Of a DNA stretch of 32,704 bases, positions 1 to 8,806 are shown in pieces. Every line of letters starts with the position of its first letter. Position 1 is the first letter of the stretch. Location of the stretch: NCBI GenBank assembly GCA_944321645.1, contig CALUMB010000029.1:1-32704 (forward strand). Reading direction: 5' to 3'. Origin of the DNA: an uncultured Prevotella sp. GTDB lineage: Bacteria > Bacteroidota > Bacteroidia > Bacteroidales > Bacteroidaceae. The position numbers and the translations under genes were made by a program. The notes beneath the pieces were generated by a model, which ran no database searches, was not told the origin of the DNA, and was given only the letters and a program-made list of their open reading frames with translations.

Positions 1-427
1 AGGCCATGTTGATGATGGAGCCCTTGCGCTGGCGCATCATCACCGGCACGCAGGCGTGGATGAAGTTGAAGGCGCTCTTCAGGTTGACCGCTATCACGGC
101 ATCCCACTGGGCCTCGGTCATGCGCAGCATCAGCCCGTCCTTGGTTATTCCGGCGTTGTTAACGAGGATGTCTATCGAGCCGAACTCCTCCTTCACCTGC
201 TTCACCACCTCTTCTGTCTGCGCGAAGTCAGCGGCGTTGCTGGCATAGCCTTTCGCCTTTACGCCCTTGGCGGCAATCTCGGCCTCGGTGGCCTTGCCGT
301 TCTCATCGATTACGAGGTCTGTGAAAGCGATGTTTGCACCCTCTTCGGCAAACTTGAGCGCAATAGCCTTGCCTATTCCGCGTGCGGCTCCTGTGATGAG
401 GGCCGTCTTCCCTGATAACATTCCCAT
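1..427 (-). CDS. fabG: 3-oxoacyl-ACP reductase FabG (3' end outside window)
   Basis: Short-chain dehydrogenase that reduces 3-oxoacyl-ACP with NADPH in cytosolic fatty acid elongation. About 142 N-terminal residues are visible. They hold the Rossmann motif TGAARGIG at residues 12-19 and the NNAG motif near residue 90, and the sequence stops just before the catalytic Ser-Tyr-Lys region, which lies beyond base 1. Two in-frame ATGs, at 427 and 421, give MGMLSGKTAL or MLSGKTAL; both fit the family and I use the first. A good Bacteroidota promoter lies about 95 bases upstream, so the gene appears to be transcribed on its own rather than from the uxuA operon. Another SDR with a biosynthetic role is possible, but the N-terminus is typical of FabG. 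Confidence 0.85.
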   Translation of the reverse strand, partial: MGMLSGKTALITGAARGIGKAIALKFAEEGANIAFTDLVIDENGKATEAEIAAKGVKAKGYASNAADFAQTEEVVKQVKEEFGSIDILVNNAGITKDGLMLRMTEAQWDAVIAVNLKSAFNFIHACVPVMMRQRKGSIINMA

Positions 428-521
428 ATCTTAGTTTTGTTTGTTAATAGTCCGTCGTTTTAGCCTTTGCGGCGCGTCCGGCCACGTAGCGGCCTGCTGC
501 GTGGCAGCGGCATACGACACG

Positions 522-553
522 CAAAGTTAGTTCAGTTTTTCGTCATTTCCAAA
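522..553 (-). promoter_or_regulatory. Promoter of fabG
   Basis: On the minus strand TTTG (553-550) is followed after 20 bases by TAACTTTG (529-522). This matches the Bacteroidota sigma-ABfr consensus TTTG-N19/21-TAnnTTTG. It points at fabG and implies a leader of roughly 85-90 bases. Confidence 0.7.
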
Positions 554-625
554 AACTTTGGCTTTGGCCTGCGGCTTTTTAACAAATAGTAGCATAGCCG
601 CGTGCCTCCGTGGGGCTATCCTGCC

Positions 626-670
626 CAAAATGCCAGTGGCTTGCGGCGGGGCTTCCGCCGCAAGCCACTG
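626..670 (-). terminator. Terminator of the uxuA-SDR operon
   Basis: A perfect 16-base-pair stem (634-649 with 655-670) closes a 5-base loop. On the minus strand it is followed by GCATTTTGGG. It lies 33 bases after the SDR stop codon and separates that gene from the fabG promoter. Confidence 0.75.
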
Positions 671-702
671 CGTGTGGTTGCCGGTTTGCGCTTGTGCCGC
701 CT

Positions 703-1515
703 CTACATGGCGAAGGTGTTGAAGCCGCCGTCCACCACGGCCACCGTGCCGGTGACGAACTTCGCGGCGTCGCTCATCAGGTAGTGGATGGTGCCGCACA
801 GCTCTTCAGGTTCGCCCATGCGCCCGAACGGTGTCTGGCGTATCACGTCCTGCCCGCGCTGTGTGTAGCTGCCGTCGGGGTTGGTGAGCAGGGCGCGGTT
901 CTGCTCGGTGATGAAGAATCCCGGTGCTATGGCGTTTACGCGGATGCCCTCGCCGAACTTCTTGGCGCACTCGTGCGCCATGTAGGCCGTGAAGTTGCTT
1001 ATGCCGGCCTTTGCGGCGGCGTATCCGCACACGCGGGTCATGGGCCTGAAGGCCGCCATTGACGAGAAGTTGATGATGGAGCCTTTGCCCTGTGCCACCA
1101 TCGGCTTGAGGAACACCTGCGTGGGGATTACCGTCCCGGTGAGGTTGAGGTTGAGCACGGTCTGGAACTGCGCCGGGTCGAGGTCGAAGAAGTTTTGGTC
1201 GGGGCCTATCGTAGCTCCCTTCATGTTGCCCCCGGCTGCGTTGAGCAGCGTGTCCACGCGGCCATATTTTGCCACTATCGCGTCGCAGTTGGCCTGCACC
1301 GTGGCTTGGTCCATCACGTCGGTCTTGAGGAAGTCGCACACGCCGCCCTCCTTGCGTATGTCGTCGGCGATGGCGTTGCCCACATCTTCCTTGCGCCCCA
1401 TGATGGTGACTTTCGCGCCGTTTAGGGCAAGGTACTTTGCAATGGCGCGGCCGAGCACGCCCGTGCCGCCCGTTATGGCTACCACGTAGCCGTTTATGTC
1501 AAACAGGTTTTTCAT
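703..1515 (-). CDS. SDR-family oxidoreductase, probable D-mannonate oxidoreductase
   Basis: A 270-residue classical short-chain dehydrogenase. The nucleotide-binding motif TGGTGVLG is at residues 15-22, a NAAG-type motif follows near residue 94, and the catalytic YxxxK pair is Y165/K169 in YAAAKAG. It lies about 100 bases downstream of uxuA on the same strand. SDR proteins paired with UxuA in Bacteroidota and Bacillus interconvert D-fructuronate and D-mannonate with NAD(H), so this is probably the non-orthologous replacement for the long-chain UxuB. The substrate is inferred from the neighbour, not from the sequence. The start was placed at MKNLFDINGY; the upstream in-frame extension is Arg/Pro-rich and unlike the family. 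Confidence 0.82.
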   Translation of the reverse strand: MKNLFDINGYVVAITGGTGVLGRAIAKYLALNGAKVTIMGRKEDVGNAIADDIRKEGGVCDFLKTDVMDQATVQANCDAIVAKYGRVDTLLNAAGGNMKGATIGPDQNFFDLDPAQFQTVLNLNLTGTVIPTQVFLKPMVAQGKGSIINFSSMAAFRPMTRVCGYAAAKAGISNFTAYMAHECAKKFGEGIRVNAIAPGFFITEQNRALLTNPDGSYTQRGQDVIRQTPFGRMGEPEELCGTIHYLMSDAAKFVTGTVAVVDGGFNTFAM

Positions 1516-1618
1516 TGTTCTATTGTCTTTTTTCGTTATGGATTGTGGCCGTGGCGTTGCCCTTGCCTGCGCCAGGCGCAAGCAAGGGCGGCCTCCGCCC
1601 TGGTTGTTTGTTGGCAGC

Positions 1619-2818
1619 CTATTCGTAGAAGCCGGGCTGCTTGTACTCTATGCCAAGCTCGCGGTCTACGGTTGCGAGTATTCCCTGCACCTGCCCGAGG
1701 GCGAACATACGCCCCAGGAAGCTGTAGCCGGCGTTGTAGCCGCGGTCGGCGTCGCCGAGCATGGTCATGCCGTGGTCTACGCGCATGGGCAGCGAGGGGT
1801 TGGTCTTCTCGAAGATGCGCGCCAGCTCTATCACGTCGGCCCGCCCGCCAAGGTGCGATGCCTCGGTGAAGTCGCCGTTGGGGAACACGTGGCACGAGCG
1901 CAGGTGTACGAACCACGTGCGCGAGGCGTACTTGCGTGCCAGCTCCACCACGTTGTTGTGCGCCCCGGCCGACAGCGACCCTGCGCAGAAGGTAAGCCCG
2001 TTGTGCGGGTTGTCCACCGCATCGAGGAACCAGCGTATGTCGTCGTCGCAGGTTACGATGCGCGGCAGGCCGAGGATGGGGAAGGGCGGGTCGTCGGGGT
2101 GGACGCACATACGCATGTCGTACTCGTCGCAGGTGGGCATGATGGCCGAGAGGAAGTAGCGCATGTTTTCGCGCAGCTGGTCTTTGGTGATGCCCTTGTA
2201 GAGGTCGAGCAGGCTGCGGAACAGCTCCACTGGGTGCTCGTCGCCCTCCTTGATGTTGCCGCTTACGAAGCCTTGCGTCTTCACGATGATGTTTTCCACG
2301 AGCTTGTGGTCGTCTTCCGGGGTCATGGTCTGCTTCAGCTTCTCCACCTCTTCGAGCACGCCGGCGGGCCAGTCGCGCTCGGCTCCCTCGCGCTTCAGTA
2401 TGCAGATGTCGAAGTAGGCGAACTGCGCGTGCGAGAAATACAGGTTGGTTGTGCCGTTGGGGTTGGGGTGGTCGAGGTCGGTCCGCGCCCAGTCGAGCAC
2501 GGGCATGAAGTTGTAGCACACGGTATGTATGCCCTCGAGGGCGAGGTTCTTGAGGCTTTCCTTGTAGTTCTCGATGAGCTGGCCGCGGTCCGGCCCGCCG
2601 TATTTTATGCTCTCGCTCACGGGCAGGCTCTCCACCACCGACCACCTAAGGCCGGCGTCCTCGATGTATTTGCGCAGGTCGGCAATCTTCTCGCGCGACC
2701 ACACCTCGCCGTTTGGCACGTCGTGCAGGGCGGTCACTATGCCCTCCACGCCAATTTCCCTAAGCATGGCAAGCGTTATCTTGTCGTTCTTGCCAAACCA
2801 TCTCCATGTTCTTTCCAT
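1619..2818 (-). CDS. uxuA: Mannonate dehydratase
   Basis: UxuA (EC 4.2.1.8) dehydrates D-mannonate to 2-keto-3-deoxygluconate in the glucuronate branch of hexuronate degradation. It is a cytosolic TIM-barrel enzyme requiring Fe2+ or Mn2+. The 399-residue protein starts METRxW-like (MERTWRWFG) and contains the family stretches YNFMPVLDWARTDL (about residue 101), MCVHPDDPP (about residue 237) and, near the C-terminus, DHGMTMLGD followed by GRMFALGQVQGI. The length is normal for the family. The SDR gene follows on the same strand, and a strong stem-loop closes the pair. A TAATTTTG box lies about 38 bases upstream of the start. The dedicated transport, uronate isomerase and KDG kinase genes are not in view. 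Confidence 0.95.
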   Translation of the reverse strand: MERTWRWFGKNDKITLAMLREIGVEGIVTALHDVPNGEVWSREKIADLRKYIEDAGLRWSVVESLPVSESIKYGGPDRGQLIENYKESLKNLALEGIHTVCYNFMPVLDWARTDLDHPNPNGTTNLYFSHAQFAYFDICILKREGAERDWPAGVLEEVEKLKQTMTPEDDHKLVENIIVKTQGFVSGNIKEGDEHPVELFRSLLDLYKGITKDQLRENMRYFLSAIMPTCDEYDMRMCVHPDDPPFPILGLPRIVTCDDDIRWFLDAVDNPHNGLTFCAGSLSAGAHNNVVELARKYASRTWFVHLRSCHVFPNGDFTEASHLGGRADVIELARIFEKTNPSLPMRVDHGMTMLGDADRGYNAGYSFLGRMFALGQVQGILATVDRELGIEYKQPGFYE

Positions 2819-2855
2819 ATCCGGTTCCTAAATTTTTGCGATTGTTTTCTGCCCG

Positions 2856-2863
2856 CAAAATTA
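2856..2863 (-). promoter_or_regulatory. -7 box of the uxuA promoter
   Basis: TAATTTTG on the minus strand fits the TAnnTTTG consensus, about 38 bases before the uxuA start. No convincing TTTG lies 19-21 bases further upstream, so only the -7 element is called. Confidence 0.5.
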
Positions 2864-3073
2864 CAAAAATAGTAGCCACGCGGTTGGCCCTTGGCTTATA
2901 TTTATTGTGTAAACGTTTGCAGTGCCGCCGCCCCGTGGCTGCGCCTCGCCATGGTTCCGGGCCTTGCTGTTGGCGCCGGGCGGCCTTTAACAATTTGGCA
3001 TGGGATGCTTGCATATATGCAACTAAAAGCCGGGTCTGCCGCCACGGCTTTGCCACCGGGGCCGAATTGGCTT

Positions 3074-3167
3074 GCGAAACAGGCCGTTTCGGCTCGCGTT
3101 TCGGCCCGTTTCGCAAGCCGAAACGGGCTGTTTTGCAGTCCAAAACGGCGCGTCGCGCAACGCGCTG
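3074..3167 (+). repeat. Palindromic GAAACGG repeat cluster, copy A
   Basis: About four consecutive 22-23-base units, each an imperfect palindrome of the form GCGAAACGGnCCGTTTCGC. Arms alternate between GAAACGG/AAAACGG and CCGTTTC/CTGTTTT. The cluster ends in AACGCGCTG (3159-3167), the same nine bases that end copy C at 26974-26982. Confidence 0.8.
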
Positions 3168-3228
3168 GCTGCCAATGCGTTGCGCGGGGCGGCACGGGCT
3201 GGCGCCCGTTAACGTTTTTAACTTAACC

Positions 3229-3270
3229 GGCCAATGGCCCGCCCGCAGCTTGCCGGGCGGGCCATTGGCC
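3229..3270. repeat. Perfect 17-bp inverted repeat
   Basis: 3229-3245 and 3254-3270 are exact reverse complements (17 of 17, GC-rich) around an 8-base spacer. There is no T-run on either side, so it is not an obvious intrinsic terminator. It lies about 200 bases upstream of the YitT promoter. Confidence 0.85.
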
Positions 3271-3443
3271 GATAGCAGCTTGTGGCGGCGGCTGTTGCCG
3301 GGGCGGCAGCACTGCCCGCCGTGCCTTCGCGCCGCATGGCTCTGCCGCCTGCACATATTTCATATTGCGTGCGGGCGTTGGGGCGCAGAGCCAGTGGCGG
3401 GTTCCGCCCGGCGCGGCCGGCTGCTGTTTTTCCGCGCTTTTCC

Positions 3444-3474
3444 TTTGTCCGTATGAAAAAAAAGGATAACTTTG
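3444..3474 (+). promoter_or_regulatory. Promoter of the YitT-family gene
   Basis: TTTG (3444-3447), 19-base spacer, TAACTTTG (3467-3474): a full match to the Bacteroidota consensus, with the start codon 29 bases further on. Confidence 0.75.
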
Positions 3475-3502
3475 CAGCAGTAAAGTAAAGAGTGCATTAA
3501 AC

Positions 3503-4393
3503 ATGAATAAAATCTCAAACGCGATAATGCTGCGCAAGAAGAAGCAGTTCTATAAAGACTTTTTCTTCCTGTTCCTCGGCACGTTGCTCTATTCTTTCGG
3601 CTACACGGCCTTCGTCTTGCCCGAGGAAGTGGTGATGGGCGGCGTGGCCGGCATATCGGCCCTGCTCTACTATGCCTTCGGCCTGCTGCCTGGCATATCC
3701 ATCTGGGTGCTCAACGTCACGCTGCTCATAGTGGCCATGAAGGCGCTTTCGCGCCAGTTCATCGTGCGCACCATCATTGGCGTGACCATGCTTTCGGCGC
3801 TCATAGGCGCCCTGCAGCCCGTGTTCCAGCAGTTCCCCATGATCACGGCGGGCGAGGACAAGTTCATGCACGTGCTCATAGGCGGCGCGCTGGGCGGCGC
3901 GGGGCTTGGCCTCGTCTTCTCCCACAACGGCTCTACGGGCGGCACCGACATCATAATAGCCCTGCTCAACAAGCGCTTCAGCATGAGCTTCGGCCGCGCC
4001 ATGCAGTTCATCGACATCACCATCATCAGCTCCTCTTACCTGCTCTTCCACAGCATGGAGACCATCGTCTACGGCATCGCCTTCACGCTTGCGGCCAGCT
4101 TCGTGTGCGACTATGTGATAAACGGCACGCGGCAGACCGTGCAGTTCATCATCATCTCGAAGGAGTACGGGCGCATAGCCGACATGGTGAACACGAGCAT
4201 CAACCGCGGCGTTACCCTCGTGGAGGGCAAGGGGTGGTATTCAAAGAAAGAGGTGGACATCCTTATCGTGATGTGCCGCCGCTACGAGGCGCAGGGGCTT
4301 ATGGCCCACGTCAAGGCCATCGACCCCCACGCCCTCGTGTCGCAGACGTTCTGCCACGGCGTGTTCGGCGAGGGCTTCGACAAGATGAAGTAG
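3503..4393 (+). CDS. YitT family membrane protein (DUF161 + DUF2179)
   Basis: A 296-residue integral membrane protein. The N-terminal two thirds contain about five to six hydrophobic segments, beginning with DFFFLFLGTLLYSFGY, then the family-typical PEEVVMGGVAGIS (about residue 40) and HNGSTGGTDIIIALLN (about residue 147), typical of YitT proteins. The last 80 or so residues form a soluble DUF2179 domain. Substrate and biochemical role of the family are not established; it is often annotated as a transporter or membrane sensor. The gene is monocistronic with its own promoter and is followed by the tRNA promoter. Confidence 0.9.
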   Translation: MNKISNAIMLRKKKQFYKDFFFLFLGTLLYSFGYTAFVLPEEVVMGGVAGISALLYYAFGLLPGISIWVLNVTLLIVAMKALSRQFIVRTIIGVTMLSALIGALQPVFQQFPMITAGEDKFMHVLIGGALGGAGLGLVFSHNGSTGGTDIIIALLNKRFSMSFGRAMQFIDITIISSSYLLFHSMETIVYGIAFTLAASFVCDYVINGTRQTVQFIIISKEYGRIADMVNTSINRGVTLVEGKGWYSKKEVDILIVMCRRYEAQGLMAHVKAIDPHALVSQTFCHGVFGEGFDKMK

Positions 4394-4466
4394 CCGCACT
4401 GTGCGTCCTGCCCCGCACCTTTTTGGGGGAAGTTTCGCGCCGGGGCGAAAAAAGTTGCCGTTTTCC

Positions 4467-4497
4467 TTGCACGGTTGCCATAAAATGGCTATCTTTG
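4467..4497 (+). promoter_or_regulatory. Promoter of tRNA-Val
   Basis: TTG (4467-4469), 20-base spacer, TATCTTTG (4490-4497), ending 20 bases before the mature tRNA start. Confidence 0.65.
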
Positions 4498-4517
4498 CAC
4501 CGCAAAAACAAAAGCAG

Positions 4518-4592
4518 AGGGGCGTAGCCCAGTTGGTTTAGAGCGCCGCAGTCACATTGCGGAGGTCATCGGTTCGAGCCCGATCGTCCCTA
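4518..4592 (+). tRNA. tRNA-Val (anticodon CAC)
   Basis: Folds as a full cloverleaf. The acceptor stem AGGGGCG/CGTCCCT pairs 7 of 7 with one G-U. The D-arm starts GCCC and has the AGTTGG loop. The anticodon stem CCGCA/TGCGG encloses the loop GTCACAT with anticodon CAC at 4553-4555. The T-arm ATCGG-TTCGAGC-CCGAT is perfect. The discriminator base is A and CCA is not encoded. It decodes GUG, a plausible codon in this GC-rich genome. Confidence 0.93.
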
Positions 4593-4664
4593 CTTCATTG
4601 TTACTTGATACTTTTCTTAGTGTATGTGAAAGGTTAATCAACAGACAGCTATTATGCGACAAGG

Positions 4665-4696
4665 CGCTTTCCGATGCGAATCGGAAGGCGTTTTTT
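4665..4696 (+). terminator. Terminator after tRNA-Val
   Basis: Stem 4665-4675 with 4680-4690 (one G-T pair) and a GCGA loop, followed directly by TTTTTT (4691-4696). It lies between the tRNA and clpB. Confidence 0.75.
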
Positions 4697-4791
4697 CTGC
4701 CAAAATGTCACACCGCCCGCTTCGGGCATATTGTTTGACTCTCCGAAGGCGTATAGCTTGTACACCGTAACAAAAAGAAAGGAGAAAAGCA

Positions 4792-7380
4792 ATGACATTA
4801 GACAAATTCACCATCAAAGCCCAAGAGGCCGTCCAAGAGGCCGTCAACGCAGCCGTCTCCGGCGGGCAACAGGCCGTGGAGCCTGTACACCTGCTGAAGG
4901 GCGTGCTGTCGAAGGCAAAGGACGTGGCCGGCTTCATCTTCCAGAAGATGGGCGTGAACGCAGCCCAGATAGCCATGCTGGCCGACCAGGAGATTGCCCA
5001 CCTGCCGCGCGTGCAGGGCGGCCAGCCCTACCTTAGCGGCGGGTCGAACCTCGTGTTGCAGCAAGCCGTTGACCTGTCGGCCAAGATGGGCGACGAGTTC
5101 GTGAGCGTGGAGCCGCTGCTCCTTGCGCTGCTTGCCGTCGACTCTACCGCCGGGCGCATACTTAAGGATGCCGGATGCACCGACAAGGAGATGCGGGCCG
5201 CCATCGCCGAGCTGCGCCAGGGGCAGAGCGTCAAGTCGCAGTCGGCCGACGACAACTACCAGAGCCTGTCGAAGTATGCCAAGAACCTTGTCGAGGAGGC
5301 CCGCCAGGGCAAGCTCGACCCCGTGATAGGGCGCGACGAGGAGATACGCCGCGTGCTGCAGATACTCTCGCGCCGCACCAAGAACAACCCGATACTGATA
5401 GGCGAGCCTGGCACAGGCAAGACGGCAATCGTGGAGGGCCTGGCGCAGAGGATAGTGCGCGGCGACGTGCCGGAAAACCTTAAGGATAAGCAAATCTACT
5501 CGCTCGACATGGGCGCTCTGCTCGCCGGGGCTAAGTACAAGGGCGAGTTTGAGGAGCGGCTTAAGAGCGTCGTCAACGAGGTGACGAAGAGCGAGGGGCG
5601 CATAATCCTCTTCATCGACGAGATTCACACCCTCGTCGGGGCCGGGGGCGGCGAGGGAGCCATGGACGCGGCCAACATACTTAAGCCCGCTCTGGCCCGC
5701 GGCGAGCTGCGCAGCATAGGCGCCACCACGCTCAACGAGTACCAGAAGTACTTCGAGAAGGACAAGGCCCTGGAGCGGCGCTTCCAGACCGTGATGGTCG
5801 ACGAGCCTGACGAGCTGAGCGCAATCAGCATACTGCGCGGGCTGAAGGAACGCTACGAGAACCACCACAAGGTGAGGATACAGGACGATGCCTGCATAGC
5901 CGCAGTGAAGCTCTCCGAGAGATACATCTCCGACCGCTTCCTCCCCGACAAGGCAATCGACCTGATGGACGAGGCCGCCGCCAAGCTGCGCATGGAGCGC
6001 GACTCCGTGCCGGAGGAGCTTGACGAGATAACGCGCCGCCTCAAGCAGCTCGAGATAGAGCGCGAGGCCATCAAGCGCGAGAACGACAAGCCCAAGATAG
6101 AGCAGCTCGACAAGGACATTGCCGAACTGCGCGACCAGGAAAAGCAGTTCCGCGCGAAGTGGGAGGGTGAGCGTGCGCTCGTGAACAAGATACAGGAGGA
6201 CAAGCAGCAGATGGAGAACCTGCGCCTGGAGGCCGAGCGGGCCGAGCGCGAGGGCAACTACGGGCGCGTGGCCGAGATACGCTACGGGCGGCTGAAGGTG
6301 CTCGAAGACGACATCGCCAAGATACAGGCGCAGCTGCGCAGCACGCAGGGCGGCGACGCCATGGTGCGCGAGGAGGTGACCGCCGACGACATTGCCGAGG
6401 TGGTGAGCCGCTGGACGGGCATACCCGTGACGCGCATGATGCAGAGCGAGCGCGAGAAACTGCTCCACCTCGAGGAGGAACTCCACAAGCGCGTAATCGG
6501 ACAAGACGAGGCAATAGCCGCCGTGAGCGATGCCGTGCGCCGCAGCCGCGCCGGGCTTCAGGATCCCAAGAGGCCGATAGCCTCGTTCATCTTCCTCGGC
6601 ACCACGGGCGTGGGCAAGACCGAACTGGCCAAGGCCCTGGCAGAATACCTCTTCAACGACGACTCGATGATGACCCGAATCGACATGAGCGAGTACCAGG
6701 AGAAGTTCAGCGTGACGCGCCTCATCGGCGCACCTCCGGGATATGTAGGCTACGACGAGGGCGGCCAGCTCACCGAGGCGGTGCGCCGCAAGCCCTACTC
6801 CGTGGTGCTGTTCGACGAGATTGAGAAGGCTCACCCCGACGTGTTCAACATCCTCTTGCAGGTGCTCGACGACGGGCGGCTCACCGACAACAAGGGCCGC
6901 ACGGTGAACTTCAAGAACACAATCATCATCATGACGTCTAACCTCGGCAGCCAGTACATACAGCAGCAGTTTGAAAACATCAACGCTTCGAACCGCAACG
7001 CCGTGGTGGAAGAGACGAAGGCGCAGGTGATGGAGATGCTGAAGAAGACCATCCGCCCTGAGTTCCTCAACCGGATAGACGAAATCATCATGTTCCAGCC
7101 GCTCACCAAGGCCGAGATTGCCGATGTGGTGCGCCTGCAGATGGATGCCGTGGCGCGTATGCTCGAGCCGCAGGGCTTCAAGCTCCGCACCACCGACGCT
7201 GCCATCAACTGGCTGGCCGACGCCGGCTTCGACCCGGAGTTTGGCGCACGGCCCGTGAAACGCGCCATACAACGCTACGTGCTCAACGATATGTCGAAGA
7301 AAATACTGGCCGAGGAGGTGGACCGCGACAAGCCGATTGTCATCGACGCAAACGGTGCGGGCTTGCAGTTCAGGAACTAA
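4792..7380 (+). CDS. clpB: ATP-dependent disaggregase ClpB
   Basis: Hexameric AAA+ chaperone that works with DnaK to extract and refold aggregated proteins in the cytosol. At 862 residues it is full length. An N-terminal Clp repeat domain (residues 1-145) precedes NBD1, with Walker A GEPGTGKT at 204-211 and Walker B ILFIDEIH near 272. The Lys/Glu-rich coiled-coil middle domain (about 395-520) distinguishes ClpB from ClpA and ClpC. NBD2 has Walker A GTTGVGKT at 603-610 and Walker B VVLFDEIE near 670. An AGGAGAAAAGCA sequence precedes the ATG, a rare Shine-Dalgarno-like site in this window. No CIRCE or other heat-shock operator was recognised upstream. A strong terminator follows. Confidence 0.98.
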   Translation: MTLDKFTIKAQEAVQEAVNAAVSGGQQAVEPVHLLKGVLSKAKDVAGFIFQKMGVNAAQIAMLADQEIAHLPRVQGGQPYLSGGSNLVLQQAVDLSAKMGDEFVSVEPLLLALLAVDSTAGRILKDAGCTDKEMRAAIAELRQGQSVKSQSADDNYQSLSKYAKNLVEEARQGKLDPVIGRDEEIRRVLQILSRRTKNNPILIGEPGTGKTAIVEGLAQRIVRGDVPENLKDKQIYSLDMGALLAGAKYKGEFEERLKSVVNEVTKSEGRIILFIDEIHTLVGAGGGEGAMDAANILKPALARGELRSIGATTLNEYQKYFEKDKALERRFQTVMVDEPDELSAISILRGLKERYENHHKVRIQDDACIAAVKLSERYISDRFLPDKAIDLMDEAAAKLRMERDSVPEELDEITRRLKQLEIEREAIKRENDKPKIEQLDKDIAELRDQEKQFRAKWEGERALVNKIQEDKQQMENLRLEAERAEREGNYGRVAEIRYGRLKVLEDDIAKIQAQLRSTQGGDAMVREEVTADDIAEVVSRWTGIPVTRMMQSEREKLLHLEEELHKRVIGQDEAIAAVSDAVRRSRAGLQDPKRPIASFIFLGTTGVGKTELAKALAEYLFNDDSMMTRIDMSEYQEKFSVTRLIGAPPGYVGYDEGGQLTEAVRRKPYSVVLFDEIEKAHPDVFNILLQVLDDGRLTDNKGRTVNFKNTIIIMTSNLGSQYIQQQFENINASNRNAVVEETKAQVMEMLKKTIRPEFLNRIDEIIMFQPLTKAEIADVVRLQMDAVARMLEPQGFKLRTTDAAINWLADAGFDPEFGARPVKRAIQRYVLNDMSKKILAEEVDRDKPIVIDANGAGLQFRN

Positions 7381-7434
7381 ATTGTGGCTCGTGGGCCGCG
7401 AAAGTCCACGCTTCCAAGTGGCTCGGATAAATGG

Positions 7435-7483
7435 AAAGCCGCTGCACGGCGCACTGAAAGGTGCCTGTGCGGCGGCTTTTTTT
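7435..7483 (+). terminator. Terminator of clpB
   Basis: GCCGCTGCAC pairs with GTGCGGCGGC (one G-T), extended by AAA/TTT and an inner GCAC/GTGC, followed by seven T. It begins 54 bases after the clpB stop. Confidence 0.85.
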
Positions 7484-7517
7484 GCGTGGAAGGCTTTCGC
7501 CCGTGAGGATTTTTTAG

Positions 7518-7525
7518 TATGTTTG
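7518..7525 (+). promoter_or_regulatory. -7 box before the HI0933-type gene
   Basis: TATGTTTG fits TAnnTTTG, with TTTC 19 bases upstream (7495-7498). Because transcription would start near 7530, the ATGs at 7519 and 7528 are unlikely starts, and the ATG at 7549 is favoured. Confidence 0.5.
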
Positions 7526-7548
7526 CAATGCGAAACAATAATTTGACG

Positions 7549-8803
7549 ATGAAGATGCGGTGCGCAATAATAGGGGCGGGGGCGGCAGGCTGCTTCGCCG
7601 CCATAGCCATAAAGAGGTTCTGTCCGCAGGCAGAGGTCTCTATATTCGAGGCCGGGCGCAAGCCTTTGGCCAAGGTGTCGGTGACCGGGGGCGGGCGTTG
7701 CAACCTCACGAACACGTTTGAGGGCATCAGGAGCCTGGCCGAGGCTTACCCTCGCGGCGAGCGGCTGATGAAGCGGCTCTTCCACGTCTTCGGCCACGAA
7801 GACGCCATGGCGTGGTTTGAGGCCGAAGGGGTGAGGCTTACTGTGCAGCCTGACCATTGCGTGTTTCCCGCCTCGCAGGATGCGATGGAGATTGTTGGAA
7901 CGCTCCTGCGGCTTGTCGACCGGCACGGCATACGCTTGCTCACGGGTCACCGCGTGGCTCGGATTGAGCGTACAGATGGTGGCGAAGGTGGCGCGTTTGG
8001 CGTTTATTTCGCCGGCGAGGGGCTTCGGCCTGCGTGCCGACGTGGTTTTGGTGGCCACGGGAGGCTGCAATGCGGCCGCGCTTAGGGCCATGCTGCCGCC
8101 AGGCAGCGTCGATGTTGCCGACACGGTGCCGTCGCTCTTCAGCCTCTGCCTGCCCGGCGATGGCATAACGGAGCTTGCGGGAACGGTTGTTGAGGATGTC
8201 GCTGTGGGCATTCCCGGCACGAAGTTCAAGGCCGGAGGGCCGCTCCTTGTCACCCATTGGGGCGTGAGCGGCCCCGCAGTGCTTAAGCTTTCGGCATACG
8301 CCGCCCGCCACTTGCACGCGGCGGGTTATGAAACGCCGCTCGCCGTCGACTGGATGGGGGGCGTGGGCGTGCAGGAAACCGTCGCGCTTGTGGACAGCTT
8401 GGTTTCGGCCAACGCCAAGAAGCAGCTCGCATCGGCCTATCCTGAGGTGCTGAACGGCAGGCTCTGGCGGCATATCCTGGCAAAAAGCGGCTTGCGCCCC
8501 GACCGCCGGTGGGGCGAGTTGGGGCGCAAGGGCTTGAATAAGATAGTGTCTGTGCTTACCAACGACACTTACGCGGTTGGCGGCAAGTGCCGGTTCAAGG
8601 AGGAGTTTGTCACTTGCGGCGGCGTGGAGCTGGCCTCGCTGTCGCCAAACACGCTCGAAAGCAAGCGTTGCCCCGGCCTGTATTTTGCGGGCGAGGCCAC
8701 CGATGTGGATGGCATTACGGGCGGATTCAACCTCCAGGCCGCGTGGACTATGGGCTTCGTGGCGGCCAAGGCTATTGCGTCGGTGGCCGCTGCGAGGGGC
8801 TGA
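7549..8803 (+). pseudogene. HI0933/BaiN-family FAD flavoprotein, frameshifted
   Basis: NAD(P)/FAD-dependent oxidoreductase of the HI0933 (YhiN/BaiN-like) family; the substrate of most members is unknown. The reading frame is split. The first part has the FAD dinucleotide motif GAGAAGCFAA and the family signature VTGGGRCNLTN, and runs to about residue 157. The rest (ADVVLVATGG, the HWGVSGPAVL stretch, and LYFAGEATDVDGITGGFNLQ near the C-terminus) lies in the frame one base further on. Removing one G from the GGGG run at 8019-8022 joins them into a continuous 417-residue protein of normal family length. All motifs are intact, so a recent mutation or a sequencing/assembly error is more likely than long-term decay. 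The stop lies three bases from the convergent CNNM gene. The start was chosen at MKMRCAIIGAG, after the promoter. Confidence 0.8.
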
Positions 8804-8806
8804 CGG

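Larger units (their letters stand above)
2864..3443. other. Non-coding, repeat-rich divergent gap
   Basis: About 600 bases separate the divergent uxuA and YitT genes. Open frames exist on both strands but are Arg/Pro/Ala-rich, match no family and run through palindromic repeats, so I call none of them genes. The stretch contains the first GAAACGG repeat cluster and a perfect 17-base-pair inverted repeat. The GC-rich remainder (about 3271-3430) shows nothing I recognise. Confidence 0.6.

Noticed and set aside
1496-2872. A 458-codon open frame on the plus strand
   Set aside because: Shadow of uxuA in high-GC sequence with no recognisable domain.
3074-3167. Possible CRISPR array (also considered at 14315 and 26889)
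   Set aside because: Units abut with no unique spacers of constant length, the units themselves vary, and no cas genes are in the window.
2806-3456. A 216-codon open frame crossing repeat cluster A
   Set aside because: Its phenylalanine/arginine/lysine pattern is simply the GAAACGG repeat translated; it starts within the uxuA leader and has no family features.
4734-4760. Promoter of clpB (TTTG ... TATAGCTTG)
   Set aside because: The spacer is about 16 bases and the -7 box is imperfect; not supported well enough to list.
4798-8253. A 1151-codon open frame on the minus strand
   Set aside because: It is antisense to clpB and the flavoprotein gene, is rich in Leu/His/Val from complementing a GC-rich coding strand, and matches no family.
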